Shown here: positions 13,144-24,123 of the stretch, one piece after another
Position numbering within the stretch: the first letter of the stretch is position 1
Layout: every line of letters begins with the position of its first letter
Source: Marsupella aquatica
Taxonomy: Eukaryota > Marchantiophyta
Assembly (NCBI GenBank): GCA_973895155.1
Contig: OZ316892.1
Location: 24,490,001 to 24,554,000 of the forward strand
Reading direction: 5' to 3'
Length of the DNA stretch: 64,000 bases
Notes under the pieces: model-generated
Seen by the model: only the letters and a program-made list of their open reading frames with translations
What the model was told of the DNA's origin: nothing
The model's database searches: none
Translations under genes and position numbers: made by a program

Positions 13144-15424
13144 TTGAAACACGGGAAGACATAATCCATTGAGTCTTCAGGCATTAACCCATTGAATCCG
13201 AAGACATAATGCATATTGTCTTCAAATCATAGTTTCGACAGCGGCCATCGCTTTTTGCAGTTTCTCTCGAATCATCTTCGTGGTTTCTCGGTCGACCATG
13301 CAAGGTTGACCGCACGGTTCAACTGTGCAGTTTGCTTGGAGTCACCATACATAGTAGGCACCACACAAGGACAGGTGTAGGCACCACACAAGAACAGGTG
13401 TACTGGTCATTAAGAGGGGTCCTACTTGGTAAAAAAAGTTACCTAGGGGCCCATCAGGTAAGAAAGGTTCACCAGGGGGCCCATCAAACATATATCTCTG
13501 CTAGAGGGGGGTGGTTAAGTCCATTGCCAAGTCCCTTCCTTGTATCACTTTTTCTTGGACAAACTATGAACATCACCTATCTGAGTGCCTTTTTCTCTAT
13601 GGAACTCATTGTGGTTTTTCAAAGAGAGTACAAACAACTTGAGGGTCAATTGATGGTGCCAACCTTTGATGTTATATATGTCCATGAAATAAGCTATAAC
13701 AGAGAAAGGTTTGCTACAGGCAGTGACTTACAGGCCAAAGTGAAGTGTTTTGGTAGCCTCCACTTAGCCATGTGAGTTATAGGCTAAACTCCCCTTGTGA
13801 TTCACCTCCAAACTTCTGGCTGACTGTGCTTGCCTTCTCTTCATTTTAAGCTTCATATGCAGCTTTTTCTAAGGAGTTCATTATCAAAAAATCGCCCTCT
13901 GAAAGGGAATGTTACCCATAAACAAGACAAAAACAGCACACAAGAACAAAAGGGTGGGGGGGGGGGAAAGAGAGATTGGAGTCCTGTATAATATTGGGGC
14001 AAGGGAGTGGTCATACATGCAACTTTTTGTTTAATAATTTTTTGGCTTAAAATATATAGTTTATACACATAATTTTAATTTATTAAAAGCGGGATTAAGG
14101 GATGTCCTCTTAGACATCCAAATATAGACAGAAAGCAAATTCTCAGAATAATTAAGGTTGCCGTGCATTTTTATCAATCTCATACCTAATTGACATTCAT
14201 TTTGAGAGGAGCTATGGGAGAAGACAAGTCCACAATAGTCCTCACAAGCAATCAAGTTCACAAGCACATTTCCCTCACCAATTGGACGTGAGTCCGCATA
14301 CAAGTGTGCTGGCCAATTTGACTTTCCTCAGGCAATGTATGCTGTGAAAACCTTTGTTCTATTTAGATGCCCTAAGCTTGGCCTTCTTCTTGTGCCATAG
14401 TCTTGGGTTAGCAAATTTGAATAAATAATCAGTTTTTCAAATATGCAGTCTTTTGGGGAATATGGGGAGTAAATTAGATTTTAGACAAGATAGCCTGTAA
14501 AACTTTTAATGCACTTGAAGACTTGTTTTCTGTTGAAATAGACCCTGAACATGTTCTCGCTTTGTGTCCGTGAAACACTGGAAAATTTCCCTGAGAAATG
14601 TTTTGGCTAGGAAAAACTCAGCCATCAAATTGGGACAGCAAGGAAGCCAGTTAAAATAACTTTTTGGGCAAAGATAGCAACCAACTTATAACAACACTAT
14701 TGAGTGTTACTGTTCAGAACATTTGTCGTCAATATACATATTACTGTAAAGAACAGAAAGAAAGGCACCTGAGATAGGAGCGAGAGATTCAAGAAAGTGA
14801 GAATCAAAGAATATAACTATGAATACCCGTAAGAGCCAACAAGCCAAGAGTCTCAAAAAATGGCCAAAGAACAAGGTCTAGAGCCTTGCTTAGCAACAAT
14901 CTGGAAAGCTTCACAAGGCTCTTGCAGCATCATAAGGCTTACAAGAGAACCAAAACGAAGCCTGTCCTGGTGTGCAAGTAAGGAGATTTTGCCAACCCAA
15001 ACTAATTCTGTTAGGAGAGAATTTTCTAGAACAATCTGGACACAAGGACTGATTGAAGATTTTTGCCAGCCCGTCATCAACATCGAGATGCTTGTTGTAC
15101 TTTGTCCAGTCATAGGTGGACTCAGTTGACCTTTCCCAAACTTTTATTGGAGTTTGGACCCCCTACTCTACGCAGTCCACATGTTTAGCAATAGACAATG
15201 TCTGAGGTACTCTGTTGTGGGGATACTTTGTGGATGGTTAAATGGCTCGCAATATATAGTATAAAAGCACACAATATATACTATATTTAAGCTCACAATT
15301 GAGGGGATACCCTAGGAGTTCTGAGCACCTCTGTCTGGTGAGCCATGATGCACATGGAGACAAGGGTCATGAGATGCTCTCTCACAATGTGGAGCCAGCT
15401 TAATTGTCAAGATTTTTTTCTGTC

Positions 15425-15645
15425 GCCAGGGTGGCCAGTGTCACTTTGTGTGAAGCAGAAGATGCAAGGAATATTCAGTATCTAATTTTCCAAGATTGGT
15501 TTCTTACCCTCGGATATCCCTAGATTGAGGATAAGTGTCAGATTCTAGCTAATGAGGTTGTGGCTAGGTTGGAAACCCTAACCAATTTTGTCAAAAGTAG
15601 TAATTAATTTCCAGAGAAGTGGAATCTAGCAAATTTGTACGACTA
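15425..15645 (+). repeat. Dispersed repeat family R1, copy 1
   Basis: It shares CCAGGGTGGC, TCCCTAGATTGAGGATAA-like and GTGGCTAGGTTGGAAACC-like blocks in the same order with stretches at 31393..31640, 31685..31905 and, inverted, 32410..32650. Copies are diverged by substitutions and indels. There is no coding capacity; the origin is unknown, possibly termini of a non-autonomous element. Confidence 0.65.
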
Positions 15646-16319
15646 AAGAAGAGCTCCATGGAGCCCTAAGTACCAGCACCCAACTCCTCATAGGATCGTG
15701 TTCCAGTCATCAAAGTGAAGAATGGCTTTAGAGAAGTTGATCAAAGACTATTAGGAATCTCATAAGTCATGACAAACGAGCCAGTAACACATTTTCCCTC
15801 CAAAAAGGGTGGAAAGAAATGGGCACGAGGAGACATGAGTTCACATGAAAATCAAGTTTATTTGACTTAATTAACAAGTGAGGTAAGTACGTAGTCGGAT
15901 TGAAAATCTCAAACTTGTATGTGGGCTTATCATAGTCAAGAAAAATACACCACATCAAAATATATATCCTACATATGCATACCTTCCTTGGTCACAAGAT
16001 CAAACCCTTTTTGGCCACGGACCTGATTTTTCTCTAACTATACACTAAAGCCTGAAATAACTCTCTTCTATGCAAGTTATTCTTGTCCTCCTCTCCTCTA
16101 TTGTGTATTGTTTCACCTTCCCCAAGTACATTTTCCAATATTCCCAATATTTGTTGTATTAGTTTTCCTTCACTTTAGTTTATGATTACTTTTGCAAATC
16201 CTCATATAATAGTTTTACTTCACTTTGTTAATCAATCATGCTGGATATATCTATGTAGATAAATAGATATTTACTAGCCCAATCCCTAGTGCCTTGACAG
16301 TATTGTCCATTTTAAGCAT

Positions 16320-16545
16320 TGTTGATTAGAATTGTTGTGGAGTAAAAGTGAGATGGGCAGGCAATTGGAGTTGTTGCAGGGAGTTGATGAGTCGACCTGG
16401 CCATTGATTTCTAGGATTCTGAAAGTTGAGGGAAGAGTGACAGGTTGGGCGTAGTAGATCTTATGGTTACAAAACATTTCACCATAACCCAACAAACAAG
16501 GAGACTTCCAGTTACAATGAAAACTCATAAATTGACCTTGAGAAA
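16320..16545 (+). repeat. Diverged repeat R2, partner at 20395..20610
   Basis: Both copies contain GGGAGTTGATGAGTC/GGGAGTTAGTGAGTC, then CAGGTTGGGC/CGGGTTGGGC, a CACCATAA block and a GAGACTTCCAG/GAGGTTTCCAG block in the same order. Divergence is considerable. No coding capacity was noticed. Confidence 0.55.
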
Positions 16546-17125
16546 CAAAAATCAAAATAATTGTATACTATAGTGACTATTTAGATGTTTAGATCCCGGG
16601 GTTTACATAAATCCTATTAGAGCTTGAGATCTTGTTTGAGCCAAAGATTTGCAACAAAGATCCAGGCAAAGACCCGCTTGTATCTCTTGGATTCAATGCT
16701 AACCCCAAGCTTGTTTACTCTTGAGCACTACCAGGCTTTCAGTATGTTGTTCAGTAGGGCTTTAGTTCTTTAGTGTTGCATGGGATTCTCAAGATTTTTC
16801 TCTTTTATCTTGGGTTTTACCCTGATTTTTTTGCTGAGCAAACAATTGGTACTCAAAGACAACATGCACATGTGCACAAAACACACACAGAACACAGAAG
16901 TAATTGGTTTGTTAAGAGATACATAGTTCACCTCTCTAGAGCTTTACTAATAAAAGTTCCACTCACTAAGTACTGCTGGTGAATATAGAAATAACATATC
17001 GAACCATAAGCAAGAACCTAACTATGGTTAGGCTAATTGTGGTTATGTAATAAGTCTAGATTAAATGCCTAGCTTTTTCTCCCGTTTATTGGGACTTCCA
17101 ATTAGGTGCTATTTTTTGGCATGAT

Positions 17126-17475
17126 AGCATCTCCAACAGTTAGTGGGTTGGTCTAGTGTGCGACTATACTGACCAAGATAGTAAGATTGGACCGAAAAGG
17201 AAATCCCAATGGATACCGGAACGTCAATTGTGACCTTATTGGGTTAGTGAGTTTTTTTTTTTACAATTGTAATTAAGCTAGTGTGTAGTGAGTTGATTGA
17301 ATACAATATTCATTAGTGAGTTATCCAAGATCTAATGATCAGTATTACTATTTCAGGAGCTAGTAAAAAACTCAATAACCATTAGTTCTTCATTTTGGCA
17401 TATCTACATACAATGTACTAAAGAAAGGTAACTCATTACTCTACTTAATGTACAGAGTACACTGTTGGAGATGCT
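17126..17475. mobile_element. MITE-like element with AGCATCTCCAACAG termini
   Basis: AGCATCTCCAACAG at 17126..17139 is exactly complemented by CTGTTGGAGATGCT at 17462..17475, enclosing about 320 bases without coding capacity. Short perfect terminal inverted repeats of this kind mark small non-autonomous DNA transposons in plants. I could not define a clean target-site duplication, so the superfamily is left open. Confidence 0.65.
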
Positions 17476-18236
17476 CTTAGAAAAAGATGTTGCAAAAAGT
17501 TATAAGCTAGAGAATCAAGAGAAAGAAAGGGATGAAGATTTCTAAACAGAAAGAGAAGAAAGGACATCAAGGTTTCCAATCAGATTATTGTATTGTATCC
17601 ACAGTATGAAGGGAAAAACCCAGGCCAGGAATCTCTTGCTGGTCCACCACAGGATATTATCTACACCCGGAAATGGAGATCATGATAAACATGGTGAAAA
17701 GAAACCGTGTATGTTAAACTGGCAACAACAAGGCACCCAACCAGAGACACCATCCCACAGGCAAAAGACCCAATCAAGGGGAAGCACAAAAAACTAAAGG
17801 CCCTGCGACCCTCGGGGACCTGGCAGAAGTCCACCACAAACGCAGTCAGGAAACTAAAACCCTACCTAGCAGCAAATGACAAGCCTGCTCGTGAGTGAAC
17901 TGCACCCTAGGGTCAAGCAAGGGAATATGACTAGAAACCCTAAAACCAACCCTCTCACCTCAAAGAATAATGAATGCCTAAGCCTTGTGAAACGCAACCC
18001 CTTTGTCTAAAAAGTGATGACAAACACCCGGGGATCTGGCCTCTGTTATACATAATGCACGGTGCATGATTTTATACATAGGTCAAAAATTGGGTGAAGA
18101 GTCCCATAGATCTCCACACTAAGGGGACAGAATAGGTCTCGGGGATAATGAAGAGCATCAAACTCCTTCTGGAGCCTTGTAGCCCTTGCAACGGGCTGGC
18201 CATACATATTGGCAACCGTTGCCTCCATTATTATTT

Positions 18237-18415
18237 ACTTCTATAGTTCTATAGCCCAAAATATTGGAAAATTTACGGGAAAACGTATTTCCCAGTATTT
18301 TGGAAATGAAAATTTCATGATAGCCCAAAATACGGGAATTTACGGGAAAACGTATTTTCCAGTATTTGGACATGAAAATTTCATCTCCAATATACTGGAA
18401 AATACGGGATAACGC
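18237..18415. repeat. Imperfect repeats of TTTACGGGAAAACGTATTT
   Basis: AAATTTACGGGAAAACGTAT recurs at about 18270 and 18330, together with AGCCCAAAATA and GAAAATTTCAT blocks, in a tandem arrangement. A third, shorter block, CTGGAAAATACGGGATAACG, ends the array. Confidence 0.6.
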
Positions 18416-18464
18416 ACCCGATGCCATCCATCTACTGCATTGACGACCGTGGACAACGTTTCCA

Positions 18465-18630
18465 GCACGACCAGGTGAATGACCTACTGTAGATACACTA
18501 CTTCGTATTGTACTCATATGGACGGCGGACGATTTTCATGTGCACGACCAGGTGAAATGGTGAATGACCTACTGTAGATACACTACTTCGTATTGTACTC
18601 ATATGGACGGCGGACGATTTTCATGTGCAG
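18465..18630 (+). repeat. Tandem duplication, two units of about 70-85 bp
   Basis: The stretch from GGTGAATGACCTACTG to GATTTTCATGTGCA occurs at 18475..18544 and again at 18560..18629 with no difference that I can see. GCACGACCAGGTGAA is also repeated at 18465 and 18542. The identity suggests a recent duplication. Confidence 0.85.
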
Positions 18631-19719
18631 ATATTTCGGACATGCGAAGGAATTTGATCTGGCCCATCCCTATGTTTAATGAACGGCCTGGATCTCGCTA
18701 CCAGTGATGGGAAAATTCTTAAAGTTTTTAAATATTCTGATTGGCAGGATTTTTAGGACACTACGTAGCTTTTACTTTGCTCGCAAGTACGGTTCTGTCC
18801 TCGAGTAAACGTGAAGGGTGGTGTAATAAATGGCACCCACAACTTCCAGTGCAATGAAAAGTTGTTTATGAGCAGGGTACTTATGAACGAATAGAATAAA
18901 TGTAAGGCAGGATATAATAAAGGAGCCCTAGCTGCTGCAAGTAATCAGCTAATGGGAGCCCATAAATGCTGGCCGGTGACTTTTATACCAGTGTTAAATG
19001 TTTTGTCTTATTGATTCAGATTGAGTACCCTCTATCCTTTAATGCAAGGTCATGAATCACTATCAGCGTCATAACGCCACTTTTAATTGAAAGAGTAAGA
19101 AAATGACTCACCCACTTTTAAATTGAAGGAGTAAAGAAAATGATTCACCTCGCCGTTCAATGTAAAAACATAACCAGGTCTCAAATGTATATAATAGCAA
19201 CCTAAAACCATTTTCCTCTGCTGAGATGATGGGAGCATAACTGAAAGTGAGGGCGCTGGGACAAAACCAGGGAGTGGAGGCGAATCATTCATGAACAGGA
19301 ACAAGTAAGGTTTATACTCATCCACATTTATTCATGTTCAACGAACGAGTACTCAGACTAGTTTTAAAAATGACTCAACCAGGTAGCCGAGGTCCCTAAT
19401 ATAAAACCTGACTCAACTACCGTAGGCACAACATTTTGTAAATATCTTAACCATGTCTTCTTGACTCCCTGAAATATGCAAAGGTGACCAAGAGGCAAAA
19501 GTATTTTTCTTCTAGACTCTGAGATATATGCTTGAGGGGACCCAGAGGCAAATGTATTTGTACACTGATGAGACCCCAAGTAAATCCTTAGCTTCACATA
19601 CAAAAGTTCTTACCAGAGATGCTAAGGTTGATCTTCTTCTTGTGGTATGTCAATATGGCTTGCATTAGAACAAACCAGCCTGAGTACTAGCTTTGCTCAT
19701 AAATAGGTGATGAGTACCG

Positions 19720-20005
19720 TGCCAATTTTCAGTTCATCATATCTGTGCCCCTAAAGTCATGGTCTAGAGGTTTCACTCTAGATCATAGGCCCTTATTTTT
19801 AGCTTTTGATTGTGCTTTATTAGATAAATGCTCTCCATCTATATACAAGCATAATTAGAATCTCCCCATTTTCAGTTCATCATATCTGTGCCCCTAAAGT
19901 CATGGTCTAGAGGTTTGGCTCTAGATCATAGCCCTTATTTTAGCTTTTGACTTTATTAGATAAATGCTCTCCATCTATATACAAGCATAATTAGAATCTC
20001 CTATT
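19720..20005 (+). repeat. Tandem duplication, units of about 145 and 135 bp
   Basis: The block from TTTTCAGTTCATCATATCTG to CATAATTAGAATCTCC is present twice back to back. The second copy lacks a few bases (TTGTGC and single A or T bases). No coding capacity. Confidence 0.85.
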
Positions 20006-20394
20006 CACCGTAATTACTACTTGACCTAGATTGCCTTACCAAATCCTGCATTAGAGTGAGAGCCCTGTTAACTTACTGTAGAGCATTTGTGGATTTTCGT
20101 TTTGAATCCAAACGCAAGTTTGTATGATTTTGCCTTCCTTCAGTTCACCAAAATACATTTAGTGTATTCAGTTGTTACCTTCTTTTCTACAGAAGAACAA
20201 CTTTGTGAGATTTTTGTTTTGTCTTGTTGGAATAGTGCAAAACACATTGTGTGTAACAACATGGAGCTATTTTGAGTTTTCCTTGGAGGTCCCATTATTG
20301 AAGCATATTTCTCATTCTATGTTGTAACTAGCTCAATGAGCATTGCAAAGTATTGTTGATATTGAATGAATTGAGGCAAGTGTTTTCAAACATC

Positions 20395-20610
20395 AGCAAG
20401 ATTGCCACGGCAGTCGGATGCTTTGGGGAGTTAGTGAGTCAGCCTGACAACTGGACTTTAAAGAGTGTGAGGTAGAGTATCGGGTTGGGCACGGAAAAGG
20501 TGAACAATGGCACCTTTAGACCCATCTCATGGATATGAAAAAAAGTCACCATAATCAACTTCCAGAGAGGTTTCCAGCCAATATAAAATTTTGTGAACAG
20601 ACTGAAGATA
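20395..20610 (+). repeat. Diverged repeat R2, second copy
   Basis: Partner of 16320..16545, with the same block order and many substitutions. Confidence 0.5.
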
Positions 20611-21010
20611 GAAACAGCAGATCATGTATTATAGTGTTAAGAATATAGGTACTGTAGATGACTACCATGAGAAAGAAAGAGCAGATGACAAATTACAGTG
20701 TTAAGAATATAGAGAGATGACGTCCGCTCCTATGCTAGTTATTGTAATGAGGAGGAGAATGAACCATAGGAATGAAAAGAAATCAGATGAGCAGTGACAG
20801 ATCAGAATGCTAAAAAAGAACATAAGCATTCCTGTCAGTCTCTGTATTTGAGATGTATGACTCGCAAGATGACACTTTGAATCAACTGAATACCATGGAT
20901 TACAAGTGGACCTGCATATGGTTAATTGTCGGCTTTATTTTGATTCTTTGAGCAACAATCCTTTTCTCCACAGTAATCTTACTTTCATCCATGGCCTGTA
21001 CGTCTGTAAT

Positions 21011-24000
21011 TCAAAGGTTGGATAACTCGGGTGCATTTGGAGCTGGTGGTAGAACTCCCTCTCTGCTAGCCATTTCATAAATTGCTATAGCTGCTAAAGC
21101 TTTAGAGTCTGCTGTGGAACGCCAAAGAGAAGAATAAGGCACAACCTTAACCTTGATAAGCTCCCCATGATCTCTTAAGCCCGTCTCTGCACCTTGTAGA
21201 GATCTAATGACCTGAAGAAACACACGAGAGGAAAAAAGCTCATGATCACAAGGTGCATAAAGCCTTTGGTTTTGAAGCATTTGAGCCCAGGTTATTCGCT
21301 TATATTCCTCCTGGATTTATGTCTCCGTTGAGAGGTCTATTCTATGAAAGAAAATCAACATCGTCTGATCTGATGTTCTAAGTGCTGGCCAAATACCTCT
21401 TTGTTAACATGATTGCGGTACAAGAAGAGTGTGATGTCTTCATCACTGCCACCCTACAGTCAAAGCACTTGTATGAAGGTTATCATCACACCACAGCATA
21501 TCCAAGACCAAGAAAGTGTCTGGGAATTGGATATTATTAGTCAACTGAATCAAAAGAGATTTCCATCATGAATTAATCAAATCACAAGCCATCTCCTGAC
21601 GTTTCGCAGATTTTCTCTTCCACTATCTCAAAGAATGATCTCTCTTTTTTACAAAACATCAGGAATTCATGAGACTGAAGATTGGGTCTCCTCTCTCTAC
21701 TGAAAGATTTGCAGGTTACATTTACCTTTTACGAGCTTTCTACGCTAGAAACAATGATATTTTGTTATGGCGATGTTTTTCCAGATATGTACAATTCTGA
21801 GGTTGATCCATCGGTTACCATTTTCACAGATGAAACTTTGAATGAGCTATTCATGGGTCAGGATGAGAGTCATCTGTACTTAACACGCTGTAATTATCTG
21901 TGCCAAGGTAGCGATAATTTTAGACATTTTAAAACTATTCCACAGAGAAGGAGGATGCATACCGGTGAAGGAAACATTTTCCGGCCAGTTGACTCATCAA
22001 GGAGGGCAGTAAGGTCAACCAAATCTGATGATTGGACTCGAATCCCTGTCTCCTCTTCTATCTGCCATAACGTTGTGAGATGGACAAGAGAACATTACAC
22101 AAGTGAAAAACTGAATGATGTTCTTTTCAATCAGCAATGGTATCAAATCAACACAGAAGAACTACTCTAAGAACGTCACAGCTACTCAGTGAATTTATAA
22201 CTGACAGCATACTTGTTAAAGAAATTAGAATGGGCAAAATACAGGGATGAAATTGTCTTAGTCCATGACCTCAGAACTTCTTAAGCCATTATTACCTCTC
22301 GAGCAGCAGTCCCAACAAAGTCTCCAATGTCGGAATCCAGCATACCAGCTGGTAGCTCCAGTAATGTTCGTCCTACAGGTACCCTTGCCTGGATGACATT
22401 GTAAATTTGCGTAAGAAATGAGGGTAGAAAAAAATTATCCGCACCTCCAGAGCCTATTGGCTGTAAAGCTATCACGAACTCTGGACCATCTCTTTAGCAA
22501 CATGCCTCCCATCTAAGTCGGCCCACAATAAAACCAAGACCTGAAGCGATATAAGTAACCAGTTCCAGGAACGCATTAAGTGTTCTTTAATTTCTCGACA
22601 TCATACGATGCACAAAACATACGCTTCGGTGGATTTGGTGTCTTGGAAACATGTGATCAACAAGGCATCCTAAATATTGGCAAGAAGGATCAATCAAGCT
22701 ACTGCAATGATCAGGGTTGAATCCAGAGTGGCAAAGTACTCCATGGAAACAGACAGTATAATGTACAATGCCCTAAAGAATAGGAGGACATCGTTGTGTT
22801 TGAACCTGCTCGGTGAGAATTGCGTACTTTTCGCCTTCACACTCTACCAACATAAGGATGCCCACTGCTCCTCCACGTCCAAATACTATACCAGGAAGCT
22901 GCCACAAAATCCAACACAAAACAACAAACTACAATCAGTGAAGTTTATAAAAGGTTGATCATTATTCTTTCTTCTAGTGAAACTGCAATCACTAGCAACA
23001 AACCATTCCTTATCATTGAGGAGGTACAAAATATGTCAACATGACTGGTGCATAGATAATATTCTTCACCTTGGCTCCAGTGGCCTCATCGATTACTTCT
23101 GCTTTGAATTTGACGAACCCCACACGTGGACCAAAAAAGTCCACATTCTGTCCACAAGGTAACCAGTTGCACATGTGGAAGTGAAAACCAAGTAAGAAAA
23201 TCCTCAATTGCAGATCTTCGACGCTCACAATTTCGTATCCTTGCAGACTCGGACTGTGCATTCTATGCGGAAGAAACAACTAACCCATCCATGGATAATG
23301 TCCCATACTGAAATTGGATCATCCCAATCGTGTTTGTTCCTATGGAAGCATATATTGTCTAGAAAGCAAAGGGACTTTAGAATACAAAGCAATAGCACAT
23401 GGGGGACTCAAACTAGGAGTCGAATGATTTCTCCGAAAAACCTGCACCCTAGATGGACAGTGCCATGGGTAAGTAGAAAACAGTGACAACTATGCAGGTG
23501 GAGATAACTAGCATGTACCAAAGGAGACCTTGAACACGTCTTAGCGTTTAGTTGCGATCAGAATCAGATCATGCCAGTATACCTGGATAGTCACTTTCTT
23601 TAGGGAACATCGAGTTCCTACACCATCCCCCAAGTTTAAAATTCCATTGTGCCCAGTCATGTATTTAATCCATTGCTTGAAAACGTTGGATTCAACTGCT
23701 TGCCTGTTTAGAGGGTGACACGAACGTATCCATTAACAAATTGCATCCAGCAAAGCAATCTTCCTGGAACGTAGAAGACGGGAAGTAACTGAAAGCATAA
23801 TCATGGCCGAAGGATTTGGAGCCAAGGTACTTGACATGCGACTCAGAAAGTCCTGGTGATCCTATGAGCTGCACTGGTCTCCCACAAACGTCAATCGTGA
23901 GTGGTCCCATTGAAGGTGAACTCCCGTCCTCCTGATTTGCCATAGTACAAAACGTTCTCAGGCGACAATCTGTACTCCCACGAGGATTATTCCATCGCCT

Positions 24001-24123
24001 CCGAACGAATGGTAGGGATTCCTCGCTCTTTCTCGGACTAAGGAGGGCCCTGCTGGCGGCTTGCCTCAAGGACGACGACACTTTTTCCAGACAAAACCCA
24101 CCTCCGATGTGCCACCGCTGCAA
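21011..24123 (-). CDS. NUDX14: Nudix hydrolase, NUDX14-type ADP-sugar diphosphatase (probably plastidial)
   Basis: Eight exons on the minus strand, from the 5' end: 23831..24123, 23583..23703, 23070..23147, 22806..22898, 22296..22388, 21963..22061, 21397..21453, 21011..21211. All junctions are GT-AG and in phase, giving 344 residues. An Arg/Ser-rich N-terminus of about 70 residues suggests a plastid transit peptide. Family blocks follow: SPGLSESHV, FFGPRVGFVKFKAEV, LPGIVFGRGGAVGIL, the Nudix region GMLDSDIGDFVGTAAREI with EEETGI (residues 210-233), GGSDEDITLFLYR and GLRDHGELIKVKVVPY. Plant NUDX14 hydrolyses ADP-glucose and related ADP-sugars. The canonical glutamate five residues after the first Nudix glycine is absent, as in family members I recall. 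One substitution, EQARVPVG, replaces the usual EQVRVPVG at an exon junction. Confidence 0.88.

Larger units (their letters stand above)
12504..13498. mobile_element. Foldback element 2 (about 350-bp near-identical inverted arms)
   Basis: The left arm, 12504 to about 12850, is matched in reverse complement by about 13142 to 13498 with only scattered differences. The outer ends read ATATATGCTTGATGGGCC and GGCCCATCAAACATATAT. The loop of about 290 bases contains a perfect 17-bp palindrome and two CCCTAAA units. The identical short open frames seen on opposite strands in the two arms are a by-product of the inverted repeat, not genes. A transcript would fold into a long hairpin. Confidence 0.85.
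13499..17125. other. AT-rich intergenic region with dispersed repeats
   Basis: No protein-coding gene is recognised. The stretch holds one copy of a dispersed 200-bp repeat (15425..15645) and one member of a diverged repeat pair (16320..16545). The frames at about 14853..15129 are open on both strands but match nothing I know. Confidence 0.5.
17476..21010. other. Intergenic region with local tandem duplications
   Basis: No gene recognised. It carries the duplications at 18237..18415, 18465..18630 and 19720..20005 and the second R2 copy. The frames at 17588..17898 and 20087..20275 match nothing known to me. Confidence 0.5.

Noticed and set aside
12472-13775. Matching open frames starting MLGVTIHSRHH on opposite strands
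   Set aside because: They arise from the two arms of foldback element 2; no family match and one arm is truncated.
21682-22170. 162-codon plus-strand frame over the NUDX14 locus
   Set aside because: It lies antisense to the exon at 21963..22061, whose minus-strand translation matches the Nudix family exactly and in phase.
23208-23300. Possible extra NUDX14 exon on the minus strand (VQYGTLSMDGL-like reading)
   Set aside because: The exon at 23583..23703 supplies the required family sequence and splices in phase to 23147, so this stretch is intron.
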